From the NCBI GenBank assembly GCA_904502155.1, contig CAJGDV010000003.1, forward strand, positions 1-34,884: a stretch of DNA of 34,884 nt. Reading direction: 5' to 3'. The DNA comes from an uncultured Bacilli bacterium. GTDB taxonomy: Bacteria; Bacillota_I; Bacilli_A; RF39; UBA660. This document shows, piece by piece, positions 23,337 to 31,508 of this stretch. The first letter of the stretch is position 1. Each line of letters begins with the position of its first letter. The notes beneath the pieces are model-generated. The model was not told the DNA's origin. It did not search any database and saw nothing but the letters and a program-made list of their open reading frames with translations. The translations under genes and the position numbers were made by a program.

Positions 23337-24002
23337 ATGGAATTTTTAGACAAATTAGGAATAGAGACAGAAAAAGAAAGTTTATATATTAAAGCATTCA
23401 CACATACATCGTATGCTAATGAAACAAAAACAACTAGTTATGAAAGATTAGAATATCTAGGAGATGCTGTATTAGAACTTATTATGAGTGAATATTTATA
23501 TAAAAATACAGAACATGAAGAAGGTACAATGACAAAACTTCGTGCTCATTATGTATGTGAAAATGCTTTATATGAATATTCTATCAGATTAGGTATGAAT
23601 GAATATATTTTATTAGGTAGAGGAGAAACTGAATCAGGAGGGAAATTCAGAAAAGCAATTGTAGCAGATGTATTTGAAGCTTTCCTTGGTGCATTATATT
23701 TAGATAAAGGTTTACAAACAGTAAAAGATTTTATTTATAAAAATATTATTCCTCTAATAGAAAAGAAAGAAATAGATTTCTTTAGTGATTATAAATCAGT
23801 ATTACAAGAACTAGTTCAAACTGATAAAAGAAGTTTAGAATATGTTGTAGTAAATGAGGAAGGGCCATCACACAATAAGACATTCACTGTAAATGTTAAA
23901 ATAGATAACATTCTTTATGGTACTGGTGTAGCTCATAGTAAAAAAGAAGCTGAACAAGAAGCAGCTAAAGATGCTCTTAAAAAAGCTCAAAATGGAGAAT
24001 AA
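23337..24002 (+). CDS. rnc: Ribonuclease III
   Basis: Cuts double-stranded RNA in rRNA precursors and other transcripts. The 221 residues have the family signature ERLEYLGDAVLELI (37-50) with E40 and D43, and the second metal pair in DVFEAFLGALYLDKG (D111 and E114). A double-stranded RNA-binding domain occupies the C-terminus (SVLQELVQ ... HSKKEAEQEAAKDAL). GGTGAT precedes ATG 23337. smc and ftsY, common neighbours elsewhere in Bacilli, are not next to it. A small unknown gene follows after 2 nt. Confidence 0.97.
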   Translation: MEFLDKLGIETEKESLYIKAFTHTSYANETKTTSYERLEYLGDAVLELIMSEYLYKNTEHEEGTMTKLRAHYVCENALYEYSIRLGMNEYILLGRGETESGGKFRKAIVADVFEAFLGALYLDKGLQTVKDFIYKNIIPLIEKKEIDFFSDYKSVLQELVQTDKRSLEYVVVNEEGPSHNKTFTVNVKIDNILYGTGVAHSKKEAEQEAAKDALKKAQNGE

Positions 24003-24004
24003 TT

Positions 24005-24322
24005 ATGATTAAATTAAAAAGAAGAGACTGTGTAGCAGATAAGGGTTGTCCTTATAATGTTTATCTTAATGATAAAAAAATATGTCAAATTAAAAATGGT
24101 GAAGAACTAGGAATGGATTTAAAACCTGGTGATTATGTTATGCAAATAAAAGGTGGAAACTTTATTAGTGAGAAATTAAAATTTACAATATATGGTGAAC
24201 AATTAACAAGTATTATATGTTACCCATTATATTCTGAAAATAAAGGGACAAAATTTTTTTACAAAGCTTTATGTAATAAAGTTGGAATCGAATTAAAAAT
24301 CGAAGATGATTTTTATTTATAG
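24005..24322 (+). CDS. Unknown small beta-rich protein
   Basis: A 105-residue protein. NVYLNDKKICQIKNGEEL, then LKPGDYVMQIKG and EKLKFTIYGEQLTSIICY, give alternating strand patterns like a small beta-sandwich of the DUF2846 or PEGA kind, where a carrier turn is followed by LxPGxYxLxV. This is a resemblance only. It has five cysteines (C9, C15, C27, C72, C89), many for this window, two of them near the start. No signal peptide is present. It starts 2 nt after rnc, with GGAG in the rnc end as ribosome binding site. Confidence 0.7.
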   Translation: MIKLKRRDCVADKGCPYNVYLNDKKICQIKNGEELGMDLKPGDYVMQIKGGNFISEKLKFTIYGEQLTSIICYPLYSENKGTKFFYKALCNKVGIELKIEDDFYL

Positions 24323-24351
24323 TTTACAAATTAGTTAAAATTTAGTAATAT
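24323..24351 (+). promoter_or_regulatory. Promoter of yebC
   Basis: TTTACA (24323-24328), 17 bp, TAATAT (24346-24351). Confidence 0.6.
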
Positions 24352-24376
24352 ATATAAGGCGAAAGAGAGTGAAATT

Positions 24377-25090
24377 ATGGGAAGAGCTTATGAAGTAAGA
24401 AAAGCTAGTATACAAAAAACTGGTGCTGCAAAAGGTAAAGTTTACTCAATGTATGCAAAAGAAATTTATCTAGCAGCTAAACAAGGTGGTACTGAACTTG
24501 AAAGTAATGCAAGTTTAAAAAGATTAGTTGAACGTGCTAAAAAAGAACAAGTACCTGGGGATATTATTAAAAGAGCAATCGATAAAGTTAACAGTGGTGC
24601 TGATGAATCGTATATCAAAAACACATATGAAATGTTTGGACCTGGAGGTTCAACATTAATCGTTGAATGTTTAACAGACAATGTTAATAGAAGTGTTTCT
24701 GATTTACGTGCAGTTGTAAACAAAACACATATTAAAATGGGTGCAATGGGTAGTGTATCATATATGTATGATAACAACTGTGTTGTATCATTTAAAGGAT
24801 TAGATGAAGATGCTGTTATGGAAGCTTTAATAATGGCTGATATTGATGCTGATATTGAAATGCAAGATGATTCAGTAGTTGTTTATGGTGAACCACAAGA
24901 CTTGTTTAAAATCAAAGATGCTATAAAAGCAGTTAAAGATGATGTTAATTTTGACGTTGATGAAATTACATTAATTCCTAAAGATACAGTTACTTTAGCT
25001 GGTGATGATAAAGAAGTATTTGATAAACTTTTAACAATGTTAGATGATGTTGAAGATGTTCAAAATGTTTATCATAATGTTAATTTATAA
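24377..25090 (+). CDS. yebC: YebC/PmpR (TACO1) family protein
   Basis: A 237-residue member of the YebC family. It begins MGRAYEVRKASIQKTGAAKGKVYSMYAKEIY, the form of the YeeN-like branch. FGPGGSTLIVECLTDNVNRSVSDLRA and GAMGSVSYMY are the conserved core. Family members have been described as transcription regulators (PmpR) and, more recently, as translation factors that help ribosomes on proline-rich stretches. Which applies here cannot be read from sequence. GAAAGAGAGTG before ATG 24377 is the binding site. It has its own promoter and terminator. Confidence 0.94.
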   Translation: MGRAYEVRKASIQKTGAAKGKVYSMYAKEIYLAAKQGGTELESNASLKRLVERAKKEQVPGDIIKRAIDKVNSGADESYIKNTYEMFGPGGSTLIVECLTDNVNRSVSDLRAVVNKTHIKMGAMGSVSYMYDNNCVVSFKGLDEDAVMEALIMADIDADIEMQDDSVVVYGEPQDLFKIKDAIKAVKDDVNFDVDEITLIPKDTVTLAGDDKEVFDKLLTMLDDVEDVQNVYHNVNL

Positions 25091-25113
25091 AAGAGAGTTT
25101 TCTCTTTTTTTTT
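25089..25113 (+). terminator. Terminator of yebC
   Basis: AAAAGAGA (25089-25096), loop GTTT, TCTCTTTT (25101-25108), then T run to 25113. Confidence 0.85.
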
Positions 25114-25127
25114 GGGCTTTTTTGTAG

Positions 25128-25133
25128 TATAAT
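25128..25133 (+). promoter_or_regulatory. -10 element before the mini open frame
   Basis: TATAAT at 25128-25133, 16 nt before ATG 25150. No convincing -35. Confidence 0.4.
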
Positions 25134-25149
25134 TTAATTAGGTGATAGT

Positions 25150-25182
25150 ATGGCTTCTTTTGATTTGATATTTATATTATAA
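25150..25182 (+). CDS. Possible 10-residue peptide or leader frame
   Basis: ATG 25150 is preceded by AGGTGATAGT, the same ribosome binding site as used by the ABC transporter gene. The frame reads MASFDLIFIL and stops at TAA 25180-25182. A -10 element lies upstream and a terminator-like hairpin downstream, so it has the parts of a tiny gene. The hydrophobic peptide could be a leader controlling the replication operon behind it, or the remnant of a start region duplicated together with the flanking repeat. Ten codons give no coding statistics, hence low confidence. Confidence 0.3.
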   Translation: MASFDLIFIL

Positions 25183-25222
25183 AAAAGAACAAAAGTATTT
25201 TTTTGGGCTTTTTTTCTTTTTT
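25181..25222 (+). terminator. Terminator-like hairpin after the mini frame
   Basis: The A-rich arm 25181-25195 pairs with the T-rich arm 25208-25222 over 15 positions with one mismatch, around a 12-nt loop. The stem is nearly all A-T, so strength is uncertain. Confidence 0.45.
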
Positions 25223-25236
25223 TATAAAAATATTTG

Positions 25237-25245
25237 TGATAGAAT
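25237..25245 (+). promoter_or_regulatory. Extended -10 of the dnaB operon
   Basis: TGA with TAGAAT (25240-25245); a T-rich stretch occupies the -35 position. AAGGGG at 25259-25264 follows. Confidence 0.45.
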
Positions 25246-25274
25246 ATATCTTGATTTAAAGGGGATGATGTGAG

Positions 25275-26567
25275 GTGCAAAATAATTTAAAATTACAAGA
25301 TACTTTTACAGTTATAAATAGAACTATTTTGCATGATAGTGATAGAAATATTCTAACAATCTTATATCAACCTATTGTTGGTGCTATGGCTATTAATCTT
25401 TATTTTACTTTTTGGACTTATTTAGATCAAAGTTCTTTGTTATCAGAAGTAACAAATCATAAGCAATTAGTAAATTATATGGGTCTTTCATTAAGCGAAG
25501 TGGAAGATGCTAGAAAATATTTAGAAGCTATAGGACTAATTAAAACATATGTAAGACAATCCAGTGAATTAAATGATTATCGTATTGAATTATTTTCACC
25601 ATTAGCGCCAAGTGAGTTTTTTAGAAATCCACTTTTATGTAGTGCTCTATATAGTGCACTTGGTAAAGCTGATTATGATAAGGCTAAACATAAGTTTATA
25701 ATACCATCAATAAAAACTGATGGATATGTTGATATATCAACGCCATTTCATTCAAAATTTAATGTTATTGATAATGTAGGCGTAGATATTGAAAATATAA
25801 GAAAGAAAAATTATTCAAAATTCAAAATAAAATCCTCAGTTGATATTGATAGAATATTATTATCAACACCAGATGTTGTTTCTAATAATATTATAGTTCC
25901 AGAATCAACAAAAGAATTATTATGTAAGCTTACTTTCTTATATAGATATAATGATGTTACAACAAGAGAGTTAATATCAAAATCAATAAAAGGAAAAAAT
26001 GTTATAGACGAAAAGTTATTAATAAATAATTTTTCAGCTTATTATAAATTTGAAAGTAATAATTTATTGCCAACTATCCAAAAAAGAACGCAACCTATGA
26101 ATCTAAGGGAAGATATTAATCCTAAAGATAAGGATGCTAAACATATATATGTATTTGAAACAACAGATAATGTTTCATATCTTTGTTCAAGACTAAAAGT
26201 TAAGAGATTATCTGATACACATATAGATATTTTAAATTCATTAGCTATTAATGTAGGACTAAATCCAGGAGTAATTAATGTTCTTTTATCATATATATTA
26301 AGTGATGAAAAAAATACATTAAACAAGAATTTTGCGACAACAATTGGAGCTGATTGGAAAAGAAGAAATATCCAAACAGTTAGTGAAGCTATGAACTTTG
26401 CAAGAACTGAAGCTCAAAACAGAAAAAGCAAACAAACAAAAACAACTATAAAAACTAAAGGTGTAGTGAAGGTTGAAACACCACCTGAATGGTTTGATAA
26501 GAAAATTGAAATTGAAGAAAACATTGATAAATCTAATGAAATAGAAAATTTATTAAACAGTTTATAG
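25275..26567 (+). CDS. dnaB: Replication initiation and membrane attachment protein DnaB (DnaB/DnaD family)
   Basis: Bacilli-type DnaB, a primosome loader distinct from the E. coli helicase of the same name. It has 430 residues. The N-terminal winged-helix part starts with LQDTFTVINRTILHDSDRNILTILYQPIVG. The C-terminal DnaD-like domain has INVLLSYILSD followed by LNKNFATTIGADWKRRNIQTVSEAM, with the YxxxIxxxWxxxxI-type pattern of these proteins. The start is GTG 25275 behind AAGGGG; the ATGs just upstream run into TGA. It works with DnaD, DnaA and DnaI to load the replicative helicase. dnaI follows after 10 nt, the classical Bacilli arrangement. Confidence 0.9.
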   Translation: MQNNLKLQDTFTVINRTILHDSDRNILTILYQPIVGAMAINLYFTFWTYLDQSSLLSEVTNHKQLVNYMGLSLSEVEDARKYLEAIGLIKTYVRQSSELNDYRIELFSPLAPSEFFRNPLLCSALYSALGKADYDKAKHKFIIPSIKTDGYVDISTPFHSKFNVIDNVGVDIENIRKKNYSKFKIKSSVDIDRILLSTPDVVSNNIIVPESTKELLCKLTFLYRYNDVTTRELISKSIKGKNVIDEKLLINNFSAYYKFESNNLLPTIQKRTQPMNLREDINPKDKDAKHIYVFETTDNVSYLCSRLKVKRLSDTHIDILNSLAINVGLNPGVINVLLSYILSDEKNTLNKNFATTIGADWKRRNIQTVSEAMNFARTEAQNRKSKQTKTTIKTKGVVKVETPPEWFDKKIEIEENIDKSNEIENLLNSL

Positions 26568-26577
26568 GAGTTGGAAT

Positions 26578-27501
26578 ATGGAATCATTAAAAGAAAGTTT
26601 GAAAAAGACAGGATTACTTACAACCATAAATAATAATCTCGAAAAAAGTTTTAATGATGCCCTTAAAAACGAAGAATTTAAGGAGTTTGTTAAAAAACTT
26701 AAACTCGATAAAACCGTATTAATGAAATACACATCAACTTTAGAAAAAAGTTGCGAGGAATATGGTAATTGTAAAAACTGTAAAAATTTATTAGAATGTA
26801 AAAATCCAGTTCATGGTTATGCTTATTTGCCAACTCATCATGATGGCAAATTAAATTTCGGTTATAAAGCATGTAAATACCAAAACAAGATGCTAAAAGA
26901 TACCGCACATTTAAAAAAAATAACATTATATCAAACACCAGAAGGATTTTTAAATGCAAATATCAAATCTATATATACTAATGACGCTGCTAGATTCGAA
27001 GCAATTAAATGGATTACCGATTTTATAAAGAAATATCCTGATGTTAAAAAAGGACTTTATTTACATGGTAGTTTTGGATGTGGTAAAAGTTATATTATTA
27101 CATCGATGCTTATTGAACTAGCGAAAAAAAATGTTCGTAGTACCATTATTTTCTGGCCTGAATTTTTAAGAAATATTAAGCAATTATTCGGTTATAATGA
27201 TGAACTAGAACAAGTAATAAACCAAGTTAAAAATACTCCAATTTTATTCATTGATGATATCGGTGCTGAGAATTTGACAGCATGGGCGCGCGACGAAATA
27301 TTATCAACTATATTAGATTATAGAATGAATAATGGGTACATAACATGCTTTACATCCAATCTAACGTTAGAAGAATTAGAAGTACATTTAAGTAAGACAA
27401 AAGATGGAATTGAAATTGTTAAAGCAAGAAGAGTTATGGAACGTATAAAGCAAATGACTGATGATATACAATTGATCAGTAAAAATCTAAGAAACAAGTA
27501 G
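26578..27501 (+). CDS. dnaI: Helicase loader DnaI
   Basis: AAA+ protein that loads the replicative helicase DnaC onto DNA. The 307 residues divide into an N-terminal helicase-binding domain with a zinc-type cysteine cluster (C59, C65, C68, C74, then H79 and C99) and a C-terminal ATPase. Walker A is GSFGCGKS (164-171), Walker B ILFIDDIGAE. TSNLTLEEL and ARRVMERIKQM are the sensor and arginine-finger region. AGGAG overlapping the dnaB stop precedes ATG 26578. It is followed after 13 nt by the RNB-domain gene. Confidence 0.94.
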   Translation: MESLKESLKKTGLLTTINNNLEKSFNDALKNEEFKEFVKKLKLDKTVLMKYTSTLEKSCEEYGNCKNCKNLLECKNPVHGYAYLPTHHDGKLNFGYKACKYQNKMLKDTAHLKKITLYQTPEGFLNANIKSIYTNDAARFEAIKWITDFIKKYPDVKKGLYLHGSFGCGKSYIITSMLIELAKKNVRSTIIFWPEFLRNIKQLFGYNDELEQVINQVKNTPILFIDDIGAENLTAWARDEILSTILDYRMNNGYITCFTSNLTLEELEVHLSKTKDGIEIVKARRVMERIKQMTDDIQLISKNLRNK

Positions 27502-27514
27502 GGAGAAACGTTTT

Positions 27515-29419
27515 ATGCAAGAGTATGGGAATTTAAACAAAATTTTAAAAAGCAAATCATTTGTTCCAATGGAGGAACTAAAAAAACAACTTAAGAAAAA
27601 TGAATATAAAACTAGACAAGATTTACTTAATTTTTTAAATAGTGAATTAGAAAATATCAATCCAAATATAAATCCTGATAAATGTAAATATCTATATAAA
27701 ATATTTAGATATTTTGAAAATGTTAGAGATGATAGAGATAAAGAACAAATACTTACAGGATTGAAAAAAACAACTAAATTATGTAAATCAAGACTTAATA
27801 AATATAAAGGACAAATTGATTCTGATAATAATATTTATAATAAAATATTATCAATTATTCATGTCACATTATTAAATTTAGCAAATGAGAAAAAAGAAAT
27901 AGTTGATACTAAGGAAACAAACAATAATAATATTTCTGTTTTAAGATATATTATTTATGAATTAAAAAATTATAATTACTTATTTGAACTATTAAAAACA
28001 TTTCCTAAGTATATCATGTCTAAAAACGAAAATGGGCAATATTTAGTAGAAGAATTAATTGATAAATACATAAAAATATCATTATCTAAAGAATATAATC
28101 CGGATATTATTTATTATGAAAAAGTTATCAAATTATTTATTGATAATCCTAAATTCACACCAGAATCTAATTTTGAAAAACAATTATTAGAAAAAATAAA
28201 ATCTAATATAAAAAATGTTCAAGAATCAGATAGAAAAGATGAAGAAAAACAAAAAAGCTTTTTCTTCCTAAATGAATTAATAGGAGATATCAAGAAAAAA
28301 GATGTTAATAATAAAACACTTAATGATGTAGCATATAAATATGATATTAAACCAAATAATACTATAGATTTTACAAAAGAAATGCTACAAAATATAACAA
28401 TAGATAAAAATAAATTTTTAGATTTAAGAAATTTATATACTATAACTATTGACGGCCCAGGAACATCATTATATGATGACGCATGCTCAATACAAAAATT
28501 AGAAAATGGAACATATTTATTATCTGTTTTTGTTACAGATGTAGCTTCATTTGTTCCAAGAGCATCATTAATAGATAATATGGCGTATGAAAAAGCAGAA
28601 ACAATATATATGCCACAAAAGGTAATTACAATGTTACCACCAGGGCTTACAAAAACATTAACATTAAAAGAAAATCAAGATAGAACAGCACTAGGACATT
28701 TCTTTATCCTAGATCAAAATATGAATTGTTTAGATTTCCGTGTTCAACGTTGTTTAATAAACGTTGATAAAAATTATAATTATAATGAAATTGTAAATAC
28801 GATTACAACAAGTAAAAATTATGATGAATTAGAAATGATTAATAATATGGCAGATGTAGCTATTAAACTTCATTCAACAGAAGGAAATAGAGAAACATAT
28901 CGTGCCTTAAAACAACTTAAAAAAGATGTTAATACAAATGGAATATATGATCCATCTATTGGTTCTTTAATAATCATGGAATTTATGACTTTAACAAATT
29001 ATTATATTGCTGATTATTTTAATCAACATCCTGAAATACCATTTATTTACCGAATCAACACTGGTAGTTATGGTGAAGATGTTAAGAAAAAAATCATTGA
29101 ACTAAGTGGTTCAAATATTGATATAAAGAAATTAAAAGCAACATATAATGCGATGTGTCCGCCATCAATTTATTCAACACAAAATTTAGGGCACCAAGGG
29201 CTTAATTTAAAAAGTTACTGTCACAGTACAAATCCACTTCGAAACTATGCATCATTAGAATGTCAAAGATTAATCATTGATCATATTATCAATGATGATA
29301 CTAATATTGATTTAGAAAAAGAATGGATTTATATTAAAAATTTATGTAATTATATGAATGATAGATTAGATTTAAATAAAACTTTTATTAAAGAATGTAA
29401 TTCAATAAAAAAGAAATAA
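27515..29419 (+). CDS. RNB-domain (RNase II/R-like) protein with an altered active site
   Basis: A 634-residue protein. Residues 1-290 are a helical, Lys/Asn-rich region unlike the cold-shock domains of RNase II or R. The RNB core starts at TIDGPGTSLYDDACS (311-325). In RNase II four Asp (D201, D207, D209, D210) bind the metals; here D313, D321 and D322 keep three, and the D207 position is L319. Further landmarks are TDVASFVPRAS, KVITMLPPGLTKTLTLKENQDRTA and LGHQGLNLKSYCHSTNPLRNYASLECQRL, where the common SPIRRY reads NPLRNY. No C-terminal S1 domain follows. It may still be a 3'-to-5' exoribonuclease, a weak one, or an RNA-binding protein. GGGAGA precedes ATG 27515. Its place behind dnaB-dnaI, with no visible promoter, suggests cotranscription with replication genes. 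Confidence 0.82.
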   Translation: MQEYGNLNKILKSKSFVPMEELKKQLKKNEYKTRQDLLNFLNSELENINPNINPDKCKYLYKIFRYFENVRDDRDKEQILTGLKKTTKLCKSRLNKYKGQIDSDNNIYNKILSIIHVTLLNLANEKKEIVDTKETNNNNISVLRYIIYELKNYNYLFELLKTFPKYIMSKNENGQYLVEELIDKYIKISLSKEYNPDIIYYEKVIKLFIDNPKFTPESNFEKQLLEKIKSNIKNVQESDRKDEEKQKSFFFLNELIGDIKKKDVNNKTLNDVAYKYDIKPNNTIDFTKEMLQNITIDKNKFLDLRNLYTITIDGPGTSLYDDACSIQKLENGTYLLSVFVTDVASFVPRASLIDNMAYEKAETIYMPQKVITMLPPGLTKTLTLKENQDRTALGHFFILDQNMNCLDFRVQRCLINVDKNYNYNEIVNTITTSKNYDELEMINNMADVAIKLHSTEGNRETYRALKQLKKDVNTNGIYDPSIGSLIIMEFMTLTNYYIADYFNQHPEIPFIYRINTGSYGEDVKKKIIELSGSNIDIKKLKATYNAMCPPSIYSTQNLGHQGLNLKSYCHSTNPLRNYASLECQRLIIDHIINDDTNIDLEKEWIYIKNLCNYMNDRLDLNKTFIKECNSIKKK

Positions 29420-29420
29420 G

Positions 29421-29448
29421 TTGACAAAAACATAAAATATGATAAAAT
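29421..29448 (+). promoter_or_regulatory. Promoter of the thrS T-box unit
   Basis: Consensus TTGACA (29421-29426), 16 bp, TAAAAT (29443-29448) with TGA before it. It starts 1 nt after the preceding stop codon. Confidence 0.8.
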
Positions 29449-29454
29449 TAACTT

Positions 29455-29670
29455 ATGGCGAGGATTGAGACTTGATTTATATATGATGTTTCAAAGAGAG
29501 TTAGTGATGGTGGAAATCTAACAAACTAGTATATAATATTACTACTCATGAGCAGAACTCGAAAGAGATTTCCGGTAATTCCGTTATAATTAAATTAAGA
29601 TACAAAATAGGATGGTACCGCGTTTTAACGCTCCTTATATATTAAAAGAATATATAAGGGGCGTTTTTTT
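29455..29670 (+). promoter_or_regulatory. T-box riboswitch controlling thrS
   Basis: A tRNA-sensing leader. The distal Stem I signature AGAGAG (29495-29500) with GGTGGAAA (29509-29516) is present. The T-box sequence AGGATGGTACCGCG at 29609-29622 contains the bulge that pairs with the free CCA end of uncharged tRNA. The likely specifier is ACT (29541-29543), a Thr codon followed by A, on the 3' side of Stem I. The assignment to tRNA-Thr rests on that codon and the thrS gene. When tRNA-Thr is uncharged the antiterminator forms and thrS is read. Confidence 0.92.
29627..29670 (+). terminator. T-box terminator hairpin
   Basis: A 17-bp stem, 29627-29643 with 29649-29665 (one G-U), loop AAAAG, followed by a run of seven T. 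Its left arm lies just behind the T-box sequence. Confidence 0.92.
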
Positions 29671-29690
29671 AATAGAAAGAAGGAGAAAAT

Positions 29691-31433
29691 ATGGTAAACG
29701 TAAAAGAAAATGAACAATTAAGTATATTAAATCACAGTTGTGCTCATTTATTAGCACACGCTGTAAAAAGAATTTATCCTGATGCACTTTTTTGGGTAGG
29801 ACCAGTAATTGAAGAAGGATTCTATTATGACATTGACTTAGGAGACAAAGTTGTTAATGATGAAATTTTAGAAGCAATTTCTAAAGAAATGAAAAAAATT
29901 GTTAAAGAAGATAAACTTATTAAAAGATTAGAATTATCTAAAGAAGCAGCTTTAGAAATGTTTAAAAATGATCCATACAAAATTGATATTATTGAAAACT
30001 TAGCTGATGATGAAATTATTTCAGCATACAAACAAGAAGAATTTGTTGACCTATGTCGTGGACCACACGTAAAATCAACTAAATTACTTAAAAACTTTAA
30101 ACTATTAAAACATAGTGGTGCTTATTATAAAGGTGATTCAAATAACAAAATGCTACAAAGAATTTATGGTATTTGTTTTGAAAAAGAAGAAGAATTACAA
30201 GCACATCTAGATTGGATAGAAGAAGCTAAAAAAAGAGATCATAGAAGATTAGGTAAAGACTTAGAATTATTCATGATTAGTGAATATGGTCCAGGATTCC
30301 CATTCTTCTTACCAAATGGTATGATTTTAAGAAAACAATTAGAAGATTTCTGGTATGAAGAACATAGAAAAGAAGGATATGAATTCATCAAAACTCCAAT
30401 TATGTTAAACCAAGAATTATGGGAAATTTCAGGTCACTGGTTTAACTATAAAGAAAACATGTATACAAGTGAAATCGATGATAAAGCATTTGCAATCAAA
30501 CCAATGAACTGTCCAGGTGGAATGTTAGTTTATAAAAACAGCTTACATTCTTATAAAGATCTTCCAATTAGAAGTGGGGAACTAGGACTTGTACATAGAC
30601 ATGAAGCTAGTGGAGCTTTATCAGGATTATTCCGTGTACGTAATTTTACACAAGATGATGCACATATCTTCATGAGAGAAGATCAAATGGAATCAGAAAT
30701 CGTAAGATTAGTAGGATTTATTGATAGAATGTATAAATTATTTGGTCTATCATACCATGTTGAATTATCAACAAGACCAGAAGATAAATTTATTGGTGAA
30801 ATTGAAACATGGAATAGAGCAGAACAAATTTTACAAGATGCACTTAAAAAAGCTGGAAAAGATTTCGTATTAAATCCAGGAGATGGAGCATTCTATGGTC
30901 CAAAATTAGACTTTAAAGTTAAAGATTCTTTAGGACGTGAATGGCAATGTGGAACTATCCAATTAGACATGCAACTTCCAGAAAGATTTGATTTAACTTA
31001 TATCGATGCTGATGGTTCTAAAAAACGTCCAGTTATGTTACACCGTGTAATTTATGGTTCAATTGAAAGATTTATTGGAATTTTAATTGAACACTTTGCA
31101 GGATGTTTCCCATTATGGATGGCACCAGTTCAAGTTAATGTAATACCAGTTAAAAATGAATATCATTTAGAATATGCTGAAAAAGTAGTTAAATTACTTG
31201 AAGAAAAAGGATTAAGAGTTAAATTAGATGCACGTGAAGAAAAATTAGGATATAGAATGAGAGAAGCACAAACTAAAAAATATAACTATAATTTAATTTT
31301 AGGAAATGCTGAAAGAGATGAAAATAAAATTAGCTTTAGAAAACATGGAAGCGAAGAAACAGTTTCAATGGAAATTAATGAATTTGTTGAAATGTTAGAA
31401 AAAGAAATTGCTAACAAAGAAATAAATAAATAG
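29691..31433 (+). CDS. thrS: Threonyl-tRNA synthetase lacking the TGS domain
   Basis: Charges tRNA-Thr in the cytoplasm. At 580 residues it lacks the roughly 60-residue N-terminal TGS domain of standard bacterial ThrS (about 640). It opens directly into the editing domain: HSCAHLLAHAVKRIYPDA with the HxxxH pair H15 and H19, CRGPHV, and HSGAYYKGD. The class II catalytic core has the zinc Cys in MNCPGG and the zinc His in DDAHIF and GILIEH, plus RHEASGALSGLFRVR. The anticodon-binding domain (VNVIPVKNEYHLEYA ... LILGNAERDENKISFRKHG) ends the protein. AAGGAG before ATG 29691 and no open upstream extension (the T-box terminator is there) show the short start is real. Expression is under the T-box. 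Confidence 0.97.
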   Translation: MVNVKENEQLSILNHSCAHLLAHAVKRIYPDALFWVGPVIEEGFYYDIDLGDKVVNDEILEAISKEMKKIVKEDKLIKRLELSKEAALEMFKNDPYKIDIIENLADDEIISAYKQEEFVDLCRGPHVKSTKLLKNFKLLKHSGAYYKGDSNNKMLQRIYGICFEKEEELQAHLDWIEEAKKRDHRRLGKDLELFMISEYGPGFPFFLPNGMILRKQLEDFWYEEHRKEGYEFIKTPIMLNQELWEISGHWFNYKENMYTSEIDDKAFAIKPMNCPGGMLVYKNSLHSYKDLPIRSGELGLVHRHEASGALSGLFRVRNFTQDDAHIFMREDQMESEIVRLVGFIDRMYKLFGLSYHVELSTRPEDKFIGEIETWNRAEQILQDALKKAGKDFVLNPGDGAFYGPKLDFKVKDSLGREWQCGTIQLDMQLPERFDLTYIDADGSKKRPVMLHRVIYGSIERFIGILIEHFAGCFPLWMAPVQVNVIPVKNEYHLEYAEKVVKLLEEKGLRVKLDAREEKLGYRMREAQTKKYNYNLILGNAERDENKISFRKHGSEETVSMEINEFVEMLEKEIANKEINK

Positions 31434-31456
31434 TAGATTATATCTACTATTTTTTT
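31428..31456 (+). terminator. Terminator of thrS
   Basis: An 11-bp stem, 31428-31438 with 31442-31452, loop TAT, then T run; it contains the stop codon. Confidence 0.85.
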
Positions 31457-31508
31457 GTTCTATATAATATTTTAATTAATATAATTAAATAGATAATGGA
31501 GGAATATA

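Larger units (their letters stand above)
25107..25215 (+). repeat. 17-nt direct repeat flanking a mini open frame
   Basis: TTTTTTTGGGCTTTTTT occurs at 25107-25123 and again at 25198-25214, 91 nt apart. GGGC is rare in this AT-rich DNA, so the pair stands out. Confidence 0.7.
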
